Positions 9,468-18,484 of a stretch of DNA of 64,000 nt are shown here, one piece after another. The notes beneath the pieces were generated by a model. The model ran no database searches. It saw only the letters and a list, made by a program, of their open reading frames with translations, and was not told the DNA's origin. Source of the stretch: Vitrella brassicaformis. Its lineage: Eukaryota; Sar; Vitrellaceae. How positions within the stretch are numbered: position 1 is the first letter of the stretch; every line of letters begins with the position of its first letter. The stretch lies in NCBI GenBank assembly GCA_001179505.1, contig CDMY01000467.1:1-64000 (forward strand). Direction: 5' to 3'. Position numbers and translations under genes: made by a program.

Positions 9468-10301
9468 ATGAAACTAGCTGTCTACGGGAAAGGGGGCATT
9501 GGGAAGTCTACGACCAGCTGCAATATCTCAGTAGCTCTGGCCCGACGAGGCAAGCGAGTGCTTCAGATTGGGTGTGACCCAAAACACGACAGCACCTTTA
9601 CCCTCACTGGATTCCTAATCCCCACTATTATAGACACACTGCAGGCCAAAGACTACCATTATGAGGATGTATGGCCAGAGGATGTCATACACCGCGGATA
9701 CGGCGGGGTAGACTGCGTGGAGGCGGGAGGACCCCCAGCGGGAGCCGGTTGCGGAGGCTATGTGGTGGGAGAAACGGTTAAACTCCTGAAGGAGCTCAAT
9801 GCTTTTGACGAGTACGACGTTATTCTGTTCGATGTGTTGGGTGATGTGGTCTGCGGGGGATTCGCTGCTCCCCTTAACTACGCAGACTATTGCCTCATTG
9901 TCACGGACAACGGGTTTGATGCTCTATTTGCGGCCAATCGTATTGTGGCCTCTGTCCGGGAAAAAGCACGTACCCACGCTCTGCGCCTGGCCGGGCTTAT
10001 AGGAAACCGGACTGCTAAACGGGACTTGATTGACAAGTACCTTGAGACTGTTCCGGTGCCCGTTTTAGAAGTCCTACCTCTCATAGAAGATATCAGAATC
10101 TCTAGGGTCAAAGGAAAAACCATCTTCGAGATCTGCGAGCAAGAGCCAGCCCTGGTTTCGGTCTGCGGCTACTACCTTAATATAGCCGACCAGCTTCTAG
10201 CCCAGCCTGAGGGGGTAGTGCCGCGCGAAGCGGCAGACCGCGACCTTTTCAGTTTACTGTCCGATTTTTACCTAGCCCCTTCCTCTGTTTCTCGTCCATA
10301 G
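9468..10301 (+). CDS. chlL: Light-independent protochlorophyllide reductase, iron protein ChlL
   Basis: ChlL is the ATP-dependent electron donor to the ChlN-ChlB catalytic unit, reducing protochlorophyllide without light. The P-loop GKGGIGKST is at residues 7-15, and the two cysteines of the bridging 4Fe-4S cluster are in [11 protein letters not shown] and [11 protein letters not shown]. The switch region [13 protein letters not shown] is intact. With 277 residues it is slightly shorter than the usual ~290, the loss being at the C-terminus. chlN follows after 71 nt. Confidence 0.98.
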   Translation: MKLAVYGKGGIGKSTTSCNISVALARRGKRVLQIGCDPKHDSTFTLTGFLIPTIIDTLQAKDYHYEDVWPEDVIHRGYGGVDCVEAGGPPAGAGCGGYVVGETVKLLKELNAFDEYDVILFDVLGDVVCGGFAAPLNYADYCLIVTDNGFDALFAANRIVASVREKARTHALRLAGLIGNRTAKRDLIDKYLETVPVPVLEVLPLIEDIRISRVKGKTIFEICEQEPALVSVCGYYLNIADQLLAQPEGVVPREAADRDLFSLLSDFYLAPSSVSRP

Positions 10302-10324
10302 CCTGGGGCAGAGGGTGTCGATGA

Positions 10325-11656
<1,332 letters not shown>

Positions 11657-11672
11657 ATAATTAAAAAGGGAT

Positions 11673-11745
11673 GGGCAGTTAGCTCAGGTGGTAGAGCACC
11701 TGCCTTACAAGCAGGGGGCCACTGGTTCGAATCCGGTACTGCCCA
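11673..11745 (+). tRNA. trnV-UAC: tRNA-Val (UAC)
   Basis: Acceptor GGGCAGT/ACTGCCC, D arm GCTCAGGTGGTAGAGC and anticodon loop CTTACAA (TAC). It is continuous: the intron many green plastids carry is absent. Confidence 0.96.
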
Positions 11746-11749
11746 CCTC

Positions 11750-11822
11750 GGGCCCATCGTCTAAGGGAAGAAGACAGAAACCTTCTAAGTTTCCAATGTA
11801 GGTTCGAGTCCTACTGGGCCCA
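11750..11822 (+). tRNA. trnR-UCU: tRNA-Arg (UCU)
   Basis: Acceptor GGGCCCA/TGGGCCC and a perfect anticodon stem GAAAC/GTTTC around CTTCTAA (TCT). It lies 4 nt after trnV. Confidence 0.95.
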
Positions 11823-11824
11823 AG

Positions 11825-11906
11825 ACGGACGTGGCGGAATTGGTAGACGCGCCAGATTTAGGTCCTGGTAGGGATCCCTGTGAGAGTTCGAGTCTCTCCG
11901 TCCGTA
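11825..11906 (+). tRNA. trnL-UAG: tRNA-Leu (UAG)
   Basis: A class II tRNA of 82 nt with acceptor ACGGACG/CGTCCGT, the leucine-type start TGGCGGAATTGGTAGACGC, anticodon TAG in loop TTTAGGT and a long variable arm. It lies two bases after trnR(UCU). Confidence 0.95.
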
Positions 11907-11954
11907 TGCCCTCCCGCCATCGTGCAGGGGTTGAGGTCAAAGAGGGGGGCCTTG

Positions 11955-12027
11955 GCTGGTGTAGCTCAACCGGTAGAGCGACTGATTTGTAATCAGTCGG
12001 TTGGGGGTTCAAGTCCCTTCACCAGCT
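11955..12027 (+). tRNA. trnT-UGU: tRNA-Thr (UGU)
   Basis: Acceptor GCTGGTG/CACCAGC, anticodon stem ACTGA/TCAGT around TTTGTAA (TGT), T arm GGGGGTTCAAGTCCC. Confidence 0.95.
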
Positions 12028-12124
12028 CGGCTTCCACATGGAAAGCTGCCTGTACTTTCTCCGCGCTGCTCTGGTTGTTAGTGCATACGGTAGCGGGGAA
12101 TCAAAGAAGTGTTTGCTAGCTCAG

Positions 12125-12244
12125 ATGGTAGAAGGAGGTCGCGTGCCTTTATGGTTAATTGCTTGTATAGGGGGTATGGCCGTTTTAACGCTTTTGGGCT
12201 TGTTTATCTATGGTTCTTACTCGGGGCTAGGGTCATCGATCTAA
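12125..12244 (+). CDS. psbJ: Photosystem II protein J
   Basis: The 39-residue single-helix protein [13 protein letters not shown]...[15 protein letters not shown] matches PsbJ, whose family ends in YGSYxGLGSSL. The ATG at 12125 is chosen because the family N-terminus is about ten residues before RVPLW. The ancestral psbE-F-L-J unit is split: psbE and psbF lie more than 1 kb downstream, and psbL was not found. The 5' flank resembles a tRNA D arm. Confidence 0.93.
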   Translation: MVEGGRVPLWLIACIGGMAVLTLLGLFIYGSYSGLGSSI

Positions 12245-12360
12245 CCTGGAGAACCACAGCGGGTCCAAAAAAAGATTTTACCAAAAAATAGAAAAAGATA
12301 GACCGACATTAGGGGTCCGGTGAGAAGCCAAGCTCGATACACTTAGACAAATAAACACAG

Positions 12361-12459
12361 ATGGAGGCTGCAGTCTATAGCTTGTTACTACTGAGCACCC
12401 TTCTGGTGCTTTTCTTAGCCGTGTTCTTCAGAGAGCCGCCACGCATCTTAGGTCAATAA
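12361..12459 (+). CDS. psbT: Photosystem II protein T
   Basis: A 32-residue ORF starting MEAAVYSLLLLSTL and ending FFREPPRILGQ. The end FFREPPR is diagnostic for PsbT, a small single-helix subunit at the PSII dimer interface. Its usual partner psbB is at 40600 on the other strand. Confidence 0.93.
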   Translation: MEAAVYSLLLLSTLLVLFLAVFFREPPRILGQ

Positions 12460-12479
12460 AGTGAAGCACGGCAGTAAAC

Positions 12480-13028
12480 ATGATTACTAGAAATAACTTT
12501 TACACGCCTTCCCGGGTGTCCATAAAGATTCGTGGTTCTCGTGAGTGGGCAACTCTTCTTTGGGCCCTTGGGCTGTGTGCGGGGGGAATCTTCTTTTTTA
12601 ACAAGGGCTTAGCCTCTTATTTCGGCGACGAATATCTAGTTTACGTTCCTCAAGGTATTTTTCTTGTTTTTTACGGAACTCTGGCGTTGATTCTGTCCGG
12701 ATTCTTTCTGGCGAGCGTTCTGTGGGACGTAGGATCAGGAACTTGCACGATGGACAGAAACCGTGACTTGTGTAGATTGTTGCGATTAAACTTTCCTGGC
12801 AAATATCGCTTTTTCGAGATGACATTTCTTCCTTCCGGAGTCCAAAGCGTTAACTTGGATGTACAATCAGGACTTTTCCCGAGGCGAGTCTTGGCTTTGA
12901 CTATAAGCTCTAACAGCATTCCCCTTAACTCAAATCAAGAGCTAGTGAAGATAACCACCATGGAGACACTAGCGCTAGCTTTAGCAAAATGGTTAGACGT
13001 GGGTTTTGAATGGCGAGAGTCAGGCTAG
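12480..13028 (+). CDS. ycf4: Photosystem I assembly protein Ycf4
   Basis: The 182-residue product has two membrane helices near the N-terminus (ATLLWALGLCAGGIFFF; IFLVFYGTLALILSGFFLA) followed by WDVGSG and the soluble domain with FPGKYRFFEM, matching Ycf4 in length and architecture. Ycf4 acts as a scaffold for PSI assembly. It begins 20 nt after psbT. The 182-nt gap downstream contains nothing I can assign. Confidence 0.9.
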   Translation: MITRNNFYTPSRVSIKIRGSREWATLLWALGLCAGGIFFFNKGLASYFGDEYLVYVPQGIFLVFYGTLALILSGFFLASVLWDVGSGTCTMDRNRDLCRLLRLNFPGKYRFFEMTFLPSGVQSVNLDVQSGLFPRRVLALTISSNSIPLNSNQELVKITTMETLALALAKWLDVGFEWRESG

Positions 13029-13210
13029 TTTCACTGAACAAAGAGATTCCAAAATGTGGACAGAAGTCTCCCGTCTTGCGTTTGTCCCAAAGCAACGACC
13101 TCACTAAAATTAAGAAGTGACCGGTTTTAACTATGTTAAAATGATGAACGTAGTCCATTCAAGCTCTGGAGCTAAGTTTGGTGTGAGGCCCTAGACGATT
13201 CCATAACGTT

Positions 13211-13465
13211 ATGTCAGGAGGATCCACAGGAGAGCGACCATTCTCAGAAATCATCACTAGTACTAGATACTGGATTATTCACAGTGTCACTATTCCATCG
13301 CTATTTTTGTCTGGCTGGATTTTTATCAGAACGGGACTGGCGTACGACTTGTTCGGCACCCCTCGCTCCACTGACTATTTCTTACCAGAAAGACAACAAG
13401 TTCCCCTAGTAAACGATAGATTTAGTGCAAAACAGGAACTAGAGGATTTAACTAGAGATCTTTAG
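13211..13465 (+). CDS. psbE: Cytochrome b559 alpha subunit
   Basis: The 84-residue protein begins [20 protein letters not shown] and has haem-ligand H24 in [17 protein letters not shown], with [10 protein letters not shown] after the membrane helix. It pairs with PsbF (13553) to bind the haem of PSII. The length is normal. Upstream, ATAACGTT precedes the ATG, with no ribosome-binding motif. Confidence 0.98.
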   Translation: MSGGSTGERPFSEIITSTRYWIIHSVTIPSLFLSGWIFIRTGLAYDLFGTPRSTDYFLPERQQVPLVNDRFSAKQELEDLTRDL

Positions 13466-13552
13466 AAGATCCCCAGTCGACTCATAGAAAACCACTAATA
13501 GTGCAAGAGCTTTCTACCTGTGTGGGTTATTACATTTAAGCGATACATCTCA

Positions 13553-13699
13553 ATGGTTAACGGATCTACCACTCCAGCTAAAAATCTTCCTATCTCTTAT
13601 CCAATCATAACGGTCCGATGGCTGGCAGTACACGCTTTAGCTATTCCTACCGTATTCTTTTTTGGTGCTCTCACCGCCATGCAGTTTATTCAGAGATAG
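13553..13699 (+). CDS. psbF: Cytochrome b559 beta subunit
   Basis: A 48-residue ORF with [20 protein letters not shown], in which H27 is the haem ligand, and the exact family end AMQFIQR. The N-terminus is about ten residues longer than usual. It lies 87 nt after psbE; psbL, which normally follows, is absent. Confidence 0.97.
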   Translation: MVNGSTTPAKNLPISYPIITVRWLAVHALAIPTVFFFGALTAMQFIQR

Positions 13700-13772
13700 T
13701 CAAGTAGCCGTCCATATAGAAGGTGACAGTAGTGTTTTATTTGTTATTGTACTGAAAAGTTCTATTTAACCT

Positions 13773-13922
13773 ATGAAAGAGAGCATTTTGTTTGGTATTG
13801 TAATTGGCATGTCTAGCGTTTCGTTAGCTGGGCTATTAGCTACAGCTTTAGCTCAGTACGTTCGTGGGAAACAACTGCAGACAGCATACGAGCAACCAGA
13901 AAGGCCCAATGCTTCCCCCTAG
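13773..13922 (+). CDS. petG: Cytochrome b6f complex subunit PetG
   Basis: The start MKESILFGIVIGMSSVSLAG followed by QYVRGKQLQ matches PetG (family: xxEPLLFGIVLGLIxVTLAGL...YxRGxQL). It is a one-helix subunit that stabilises the b6f dimer. At 49 residues it is about 12 longer than usual, through a polar C-terminal tail. Confidence 0.9.
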   Translation: MKESILFGIVIGMSSVSLAGLLATALAQYVRGKQLQTAYEQPERPNASP

Positions 13923-13979
13923 TACGCGAACGTAAGGTGTATCTTTGCATATCTTGTTTATCTAGCAGCTATCTTTCAT

Positions 13980-14111
13980 TTAATCCTCGTGTTCCTCAAA
14001 CGGATCTTTTAAATATGCCGAACCTGGTCCAAAAGCGGCGTAGCCGGCATATAAAACAACCCCTAAAAGAGTTCCACAGGTAAAACACACTAAGATTTTA
14101 GTTGTATCCAT
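13980..14111 (-). CDS. psbN: PsbN, photosystem II biogenesis factor
   Basis: The 43-residue minus-strand ORF starts MDTTKILVCF, has one membrane helix, and ends with YLKDPFEEHED, the diagnostic PsbN tail (family LRDPFEEHED). It is antisense to the flanking plus-strand genes, keeping the widespread psbT-psbN-psbH arrangement in which psbN is reversed just before psbH. Confidence 0.94.
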   Translation of the reverse strand: MDTTKILVCFTCGTLLGVVLYAGYAAFGPGSAYLKDPFEEHED

Positions 14112-14208
14112 CCTCCAATTTTCAGGCATTGAAGCGACGATTCATATCTTAACTCAGAGTGTAGTGCTGTAAATAGACCAGCTTCTTCCTTAACGACCTC
14201 ATTTATAT

Positions 14209-14412
14209 ATGGCCAAGAGCACGCGTCTAACGGAAATTTTAAAATCCTTCAATTTTAATCAGGCCGCGGGAGAAGTAGAGCCTGGATGGGGGCCTGCCCC
14301 TTTAATGCTAGTACTGATTTTGTTGTTTGTGGTGTTTTTGTTTATTCTGCTGCAAATCTACAACTCAACTCTATTGCTAGACGGTGTGGAAGTAGAGTGG
14401 AAAACCATTTAG
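14209..14412 (+). CDS. psbH: Photosystem II phosphoprotein H
   Basis: The 67-residue product contains LKSFN...EVEPGWGPAPLM and a single membrane helix, ending VEVEWKTI, as PsbH does. PsbH is a one-helix PSII subunit near CP47. It lies 98 nt from the psbN start, divergent from it, and 100 nt before atpA. Confidence 0.94.
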   Translation: MAKSTRLTEILKSFNFNQAAGEVEPGWGPAPLMLVLILLFVVFLFILLQIYNSTLLLDGVEVEWKTI

Positions 14413-14512
14413 TTCTAGTTTCCTTAGGATTTAGCATGAGACTGTAAAGGGCAATGGAGAGCCGACCAAAGAAAAGGGTGAGAAGGACATAGAAATCGAT
14501 CTTTGTTGATAT

Positions 14513-16018
14513 ATGGCAACAACAAAATCTAGACGAAGAAGACTTCGTTTCGGCGGGGGAGAAGTCGAAACTTTGGGAGACGGAATCGCTCGCGTAAAAG
14601 GCATCAAAAACGTTCAGGCTGGGGAAATAGTCATTTTTCAAGATGGGACCAGAGGCCTGGCCTTAAATCTTGAAGAAAACAATGTAGGAGTGGTTCTTCT
14701 AGGAACTTCTTATAGGTTATCCCAAGGCAGCAAAGTCTTTTGCACCGCGGAGATTGCTCGAGTACCGGTAGGAGAAGACCTTCTTGGTCGAGTCGTCAAC
14801 CCTCTCGGCAAACCTATAGATGGTCAAGCTGACTATAGAAGTGCGGGCATGAGTGAAAAAAGACTACTACTAAGACGCATCGAGTCGTCTGCGCCTGGAA
14901 TTGTAGTTAGAAGATCGGTCGAGCAACCGATGCAAACTGGCGTAATCGCAATAGACTCCATGATACCTGTAGGTAGGGGGCAGAGAGAATTAATTATTGG
15001 TGACAGACAAACCGGAAAAACGTCGATAGCCCTGGACGCCATTATTAATCAAGTTGGCTCGAAAGTGATTTGTGTGTATGTAGCGGTAGGTCAAAGAGCA
15101 TACACAGTGGGGCAAATTAAAGAAGCTCTAGAAACTACCGGAGCGCTTGCTCAAACAGTCATTGTAGCAGCGTGCGCCAACGAGTCTGCGGCTCTGCAGT
15201 ACATCTCACCTTACGTTGGAGCTACTGTAGCAGAGCATTTTATGTATGAGGGTTGTGATACACTAGTTATTTACGATGATTTATCAAAGCAAGCCCAGGC
15301 CTATAGAGAGATATCTTTAATATTGCGTCGTCCGCCGGGACGAGAGGCCTACCCTGGGGACGTTTTCTATTTACATTCTCGCTTGTTAGAAAGAGCTGCG
15401 AAACTTGGAGCAGCGGCTGGAGGAGGCAGCATGACGGCATTGCCTATTGTCGAAACTCAGGCCGGAGACGTCTCAGCTTATATTCCAACTAATGTGATCA
15501 GCATTACGGATGGTCAAATCTTCTTGTCCAAAGACTTATTTAACGCGGGTGTCCGTCCAGCTATTGACGTTGGCCTGTCTGTCTCTCGCGTAGGGTCAGC
15601 AGCACAAATCAAAGCCTTGAAACAGGTAGCAGGAAAATTAAAGCTAGAATTAGCGCAGTTTGCTGAGCTGCAAGCCTTTTCGAAATTTGCCTCTGAACTA
15701 GACAATGTAACGAAGTTTCGACTGGACCGTGGAATGCGGCTTCGCGAAATGTTGAAACAGCCAAGGACAGCTCCTATACCTGTCGAAGAGCAGATAGCTA
15801 TTATCTATGCAGGCACTAATGGCTATTTGGACGATTTATCTCTCGATCAAGTCGGTCCTTATCTAAAAGATTACAGAGAACGGGTTAGGCAAGCCTCTAC
15901 ATCTGATAAACGTCCGTACATCGACACGGTTCGAACTACCAAGGTCTTAGATGATGGCCTTCAAAGACTTTTGGCCGAGACGGCGCAAGAGGTATTGAAA
16001 AATTACGTGCGTAAATAA
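14513..16018 (+). CDS. atpA: ATP synthase CF1 alpha subunit
   Basis: The 501-residue protein has the Walker A motif [13 protein letters not shown], the [11 protein letters not shown] segment, [27 protein letters not shown] and [22 protein letters not shown], all landmarks of the alpha subunit. Length is normal. Red-lineage plastids usually have atpI-H-G-F-D-A in one operon; here atpA stands alone on the plus strand and converges on ycf3, with atpH and atpI on the opposite strand and atpG, atpF and atpD not recognisable nearby. Confidence 0.98.
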   Translation: MATTKSRRRRLRFGGGEVETLGDGIARVKGIKNVQAGEIVIFQDGTRGLALNLEENNVGVVLLGTSYRLSQGSKVFCTAEIARVPVGEDLLGRVVNPLGKPIDGQADYRSAGMSEKRLLLRRIESSAPGIVVRRSVEQPMQTGVIAIDSMIPVGRGQRELIIGDRQTGKTSIALDAIINQVGSKVICVYVAVGQRAYTVGQIKEALETTGALAQTVIVAACANESAALQYISPYVGATVAEHFMYEGCDTLVIYDDLSKQAQAYREISLILRRPPGREAYPGDVFYLHSRLLERAAKLGAAAGGGSMTALPIVETQAGDVSAYIPTNVISITDGQIFLSKDLFNAGVRPAIDVGLSVSRVGSAAQIKALKQVAGKLKLELAQFAELQAFSKFASELDNVTKFRLDRGMRLREMLKQPRTAPIPVEEQIAIIYAGTNGYLDDLSLDQVGPYLKDYRERVRQASTSDKRPYIDTVRTTKVLDDGLQRLLAETAQEVLKNYVRK

Positions 16019-16094
16019 AAAATGAATGACTAACGAATAAAAAGCTTTTATATTGGAGACAGTAAGCGCGAAGCCATGGCGCTATCTTTCCGAG

Positions 16095-16619
16095 CTAGTT
16101 CCTAATCATTCCGTTCCGGTGCTGCTTCAGCCAATTCTCGGCTTTTGTGTAGTTTCCTGGAACTAGTTTTATAGCTCTTTTCCAAAAAACAGACGCTAAT
16201 TCAAACCATTCGTTGGCTAATAGATAATGTCCCCGATCGCTGCACTCTGTGCCCAAATAGTGACATAACACAGCCACATTATTCCATGCCTGGGGTAAAA
16301 GGCCATTAATGGCAAGAGCTGCCTTGAAGTATTTCATGGCTTTTTTGTAGGCACCATTATTTTGCAAAATAAGTCCTATGTTGTACCATATGTAACTCCT
16401 TTGAATAGGGTCTTCCTCTTCGCAAATAGCGTTATAATAGTTCTGAAGCGCCTCCAAGTAAGAGCCTCGAGTTTGGGCTTCCATGGCAGTCCTATAGTAA
16501 AAGAAAGATTTTTTGGCCTCGCTACTCGTTGGCAGGGAACCCAGCAAAACATCTGCTAAAGACACGAAAGTCTTGTCTATAAAATTGTCACTCCCAAGCA
16601 TCAGTTCGCCTTTTTCCAA
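16095..16619 (-). CDS. ycf3: Photosystem I assembly protein Ycf3
   Basis: The 174-residue protein begins SDNFIDKTFVSLADVLL and contains TPR units (SYIWYNIGLILQNNGAYKKAM; PQAWNNVAVLCHYLG), ending with an NYxxAxNWL motif (NYTKAENWLKQ). Ycf3 is a peripheral thylakoid chaperone for PSI. An ATG at 16601 is an alternative start. The gene is continuous, without introns. It converges on atpA, 76 nt away. Confidence 0.95.
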   Translation of the reverse strand: MEKGELMLGSDNFIDKTFVSLADVLLGSLPTSSEAKKSFFYYRTAMEAQTRGSYLEALQNYYNAICEEEDPIQRSYIWYNIGLILQNNGAYKKAMKYFKAALAINGLLPQAWNNVAVLCHYLGTECSDRGHYLLANEWFELASVFWKRAIKLVPGNYTKAENWLKQHRNGMIRN

Positions 16620-16669
16620 ACACCTTGCCTAAACATCCATTACATTGTTGCACCTGATAGAAGTTATTG

Positions 16670-16933
<264 letters not shown>

Positions 16934-16995
16934 TTAGTGCTTGAACATTAGAATACTGGGTCTCAATAAACCACCACTTAAGCAATGAACCGGTT

Positions 16996-17712
16996 TTATT
17001 CCTGGGCTTCTTCTATGTAGCCGGCAGCCAGAGTGGTAAAGATTACTGCCTGCACGCTTCCGGCGAATACTCCCAGTGCAATGATCGGCAAAGGAATGAT
17101 CAGAGGCACCAACAGTGAAAAGACTGCCACAGTCAAGTCATCTGCCAACACGTTCCCAAAAAGTCGGAAACTTAAGGAAAGTGGCTTGGCAAAATCCTCG
17201 AGCAAATTAATAGGTAACAAAATAGGTGTCGGCTTAATGTAACGTCTAAATGCCCCTAGACCTTTGCGTCGTATTCCAGCGTAGAAGTAAGCAATCGACA
17301 CCATCAAGGCCAGCGCAACGGTTACATTGATGTCCGTACTAGGAGAAACAAACTCAGCACCCGGCAAAGTAATTAATTTTAAAGGCAAAATAATGTTCCA
17401 GTTCCAGAGAAGAATTTGAATGTAGACAATGATGAAAAACGGTCTCCAGGGGCGTACATATTTTCTTCCCAAACAAGAGACCAAAATATTGTTAACAGTT
17501 TTGAAAGAAATTTGAAAAGGTGACCACAGAGTTTCCAGAGCATTCAAAAAGCCTTTTCCTCCAACCCTGGCCAATCCAGTCAAAACAAGCAAAGGAGCTA
17601 TGGTAATTAAAATCGACAAAATTACCGTTCCGTGCAATTTGAGCCCTGAAATGAACCAGTAGTACTGACCCCCCACTGCTATCCCTTCAGATATAAGTTG
17701 GTTCAAAAGCAT
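16996..17712 (-). CDS. atpI: ATP synthase CF0 subunit a
   Basis: The 238-residue hydrophobic protein has the essential arginine segment PLSLSFRLFGNVLADDLTV and the C-terminal FAGSVQAVIFTTLAAGYI block characteristic of subunit a, the proton channel partner of the c-ring. It follows rps2 and precedes atpH, an order seen in many red-lineage plastids and cyanobacteria. Confidence 0.97.
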   Translation of the reverse strand: MLLNQLISEGIAVGGQYYWFISGLKLHGTVILSILITIAPLLVLTGLARVGGKGFLNALETLWSPFQISFKTVNNILVSCLGRKYVRPWRPFFIIVYIQILLWNWNIILPLKLITLPGAEFVSPSTDINVTVALALMVSIAYFYAGIRRKGLGAFRRYIKPTPILLPINLLEDFAKPLSLSFRLFGNVLADDLTVAVFSLLVPLIIPLPIIALGVFAGSVQAVIFTTLAAGYIEEAQE

Positions 17713-17767
17713 ATCTTTTATAAGCGCGTGTTTAGCTTACGAATTAACCACTATAGTGACTTTAAAC

Positions 17768-18484
17768 TTAGAGAGAACCGACGTAATAGCGAACTAATTT
17801 GCCTCGAAGAATAGCAGTACTAAGAATTTGAAGCACTGTTTTCACCGAAAGACTACTGTCGTCGTTGGCAGGCACCGGCATGTGTATGGAGTTCACATGG
17901 CTCGCGGAATCTGTTATACCCACGAGAATTCGTCTCAGTTTGATACTTTCTAGGATAGCCTGCTTTTCGTGTTCCGGATCCACAATAATAATTATGTTGG
18001 GGACAGAGTGCAGCCCAACCAGACCGCTCATCTCTAAACTCAGTTTTGTGTATCTCCTTTCTAAAGAAAGAACGAGTCCCTTTGGTAAAGCCTTGAGAGA
18101 ATCCCGCTTTTGCAGCCAGAGAAACACCCGGTTAAACCATGATAGAAGCCTGACTCGCCCGCGCAAAAACGTCCAGTTGGTCAATAAACCGCTTCTCCAA
18201 ACTTGATTCACATAAAAGGAGCCACAGCAGACAGCTGCTCTTTTAGTCCAGGGAGAGGCAACTGCCTTTGTCCCAACAAACAGAAACTTGTGGCCTCTCT
18301 TGGCCATTTTGAACAAATAAGTATATGCCGTTGACAACAGTTTAGCTGTTTGGACAAGGTCGATTAAGTAATGGCTTCTCACTACAGCGCGCGTGAAGAA
18401 TGCAATGCGTGGGTGCCACTTTGATTTACTGTGCCCCAAATACACCTTGTTTTTTATTAAAGACTCTAAACTGACTAAAGACAT
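17768..18484 (-). CDS. rps2: 30S ribosomal protein S2
   Basis: The 238-residue product shows SLESLIKNKVYLGHSKSKWHPRI at the start, KFLFVGTKAVA, VNQVWRSGLLTNW and the C-terminal IIIIVDPEHEKQAILESIKL and GITDSASHVNSIHMPVPAND blocks of uS2. Because conserved sequence begins at the first residues, the ATG at 18484 is well supported, which makes the gene overlap the last 59 nt of rpoC2 in another frame. Confidence 0.95.
   Translation of the reverse strand: MSLVSLESLIKNKVYLGHSKSKWHPRIAFFTRAVVRSHYLIDLVQTAKLLSTAYTYLFKMAKRGHKFLFVGTKAVASPWTKRAAVCCGSFYVNQVWRSGLLTNWTFLRGRVRLLSWFNRVFLWLQKRDSLKALPKGLVLSLERRYTKLSLEMSGLVGLHSVPNIIIIVDPEHEKQAILESIKLRRILVGITDSASHVNSIHMPVPANDDSSLSVKTVLQILSTAILRGKLVRYYVGSL

Noticed and set aside
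13055-13110. Short ORF in the ycf4-psbE gap (MWTEVSRLAF...)
   Set aside because: It has no membrane helix or match to known small photosystem proteins; likely chance.
16063-16085. Possible terminator hairpin between atpA and ycf3 (AGCGC/GCGCT)
   Set aside because: The stem is only 5 bp with a 9-nt loop and no T-run; too weak to call.
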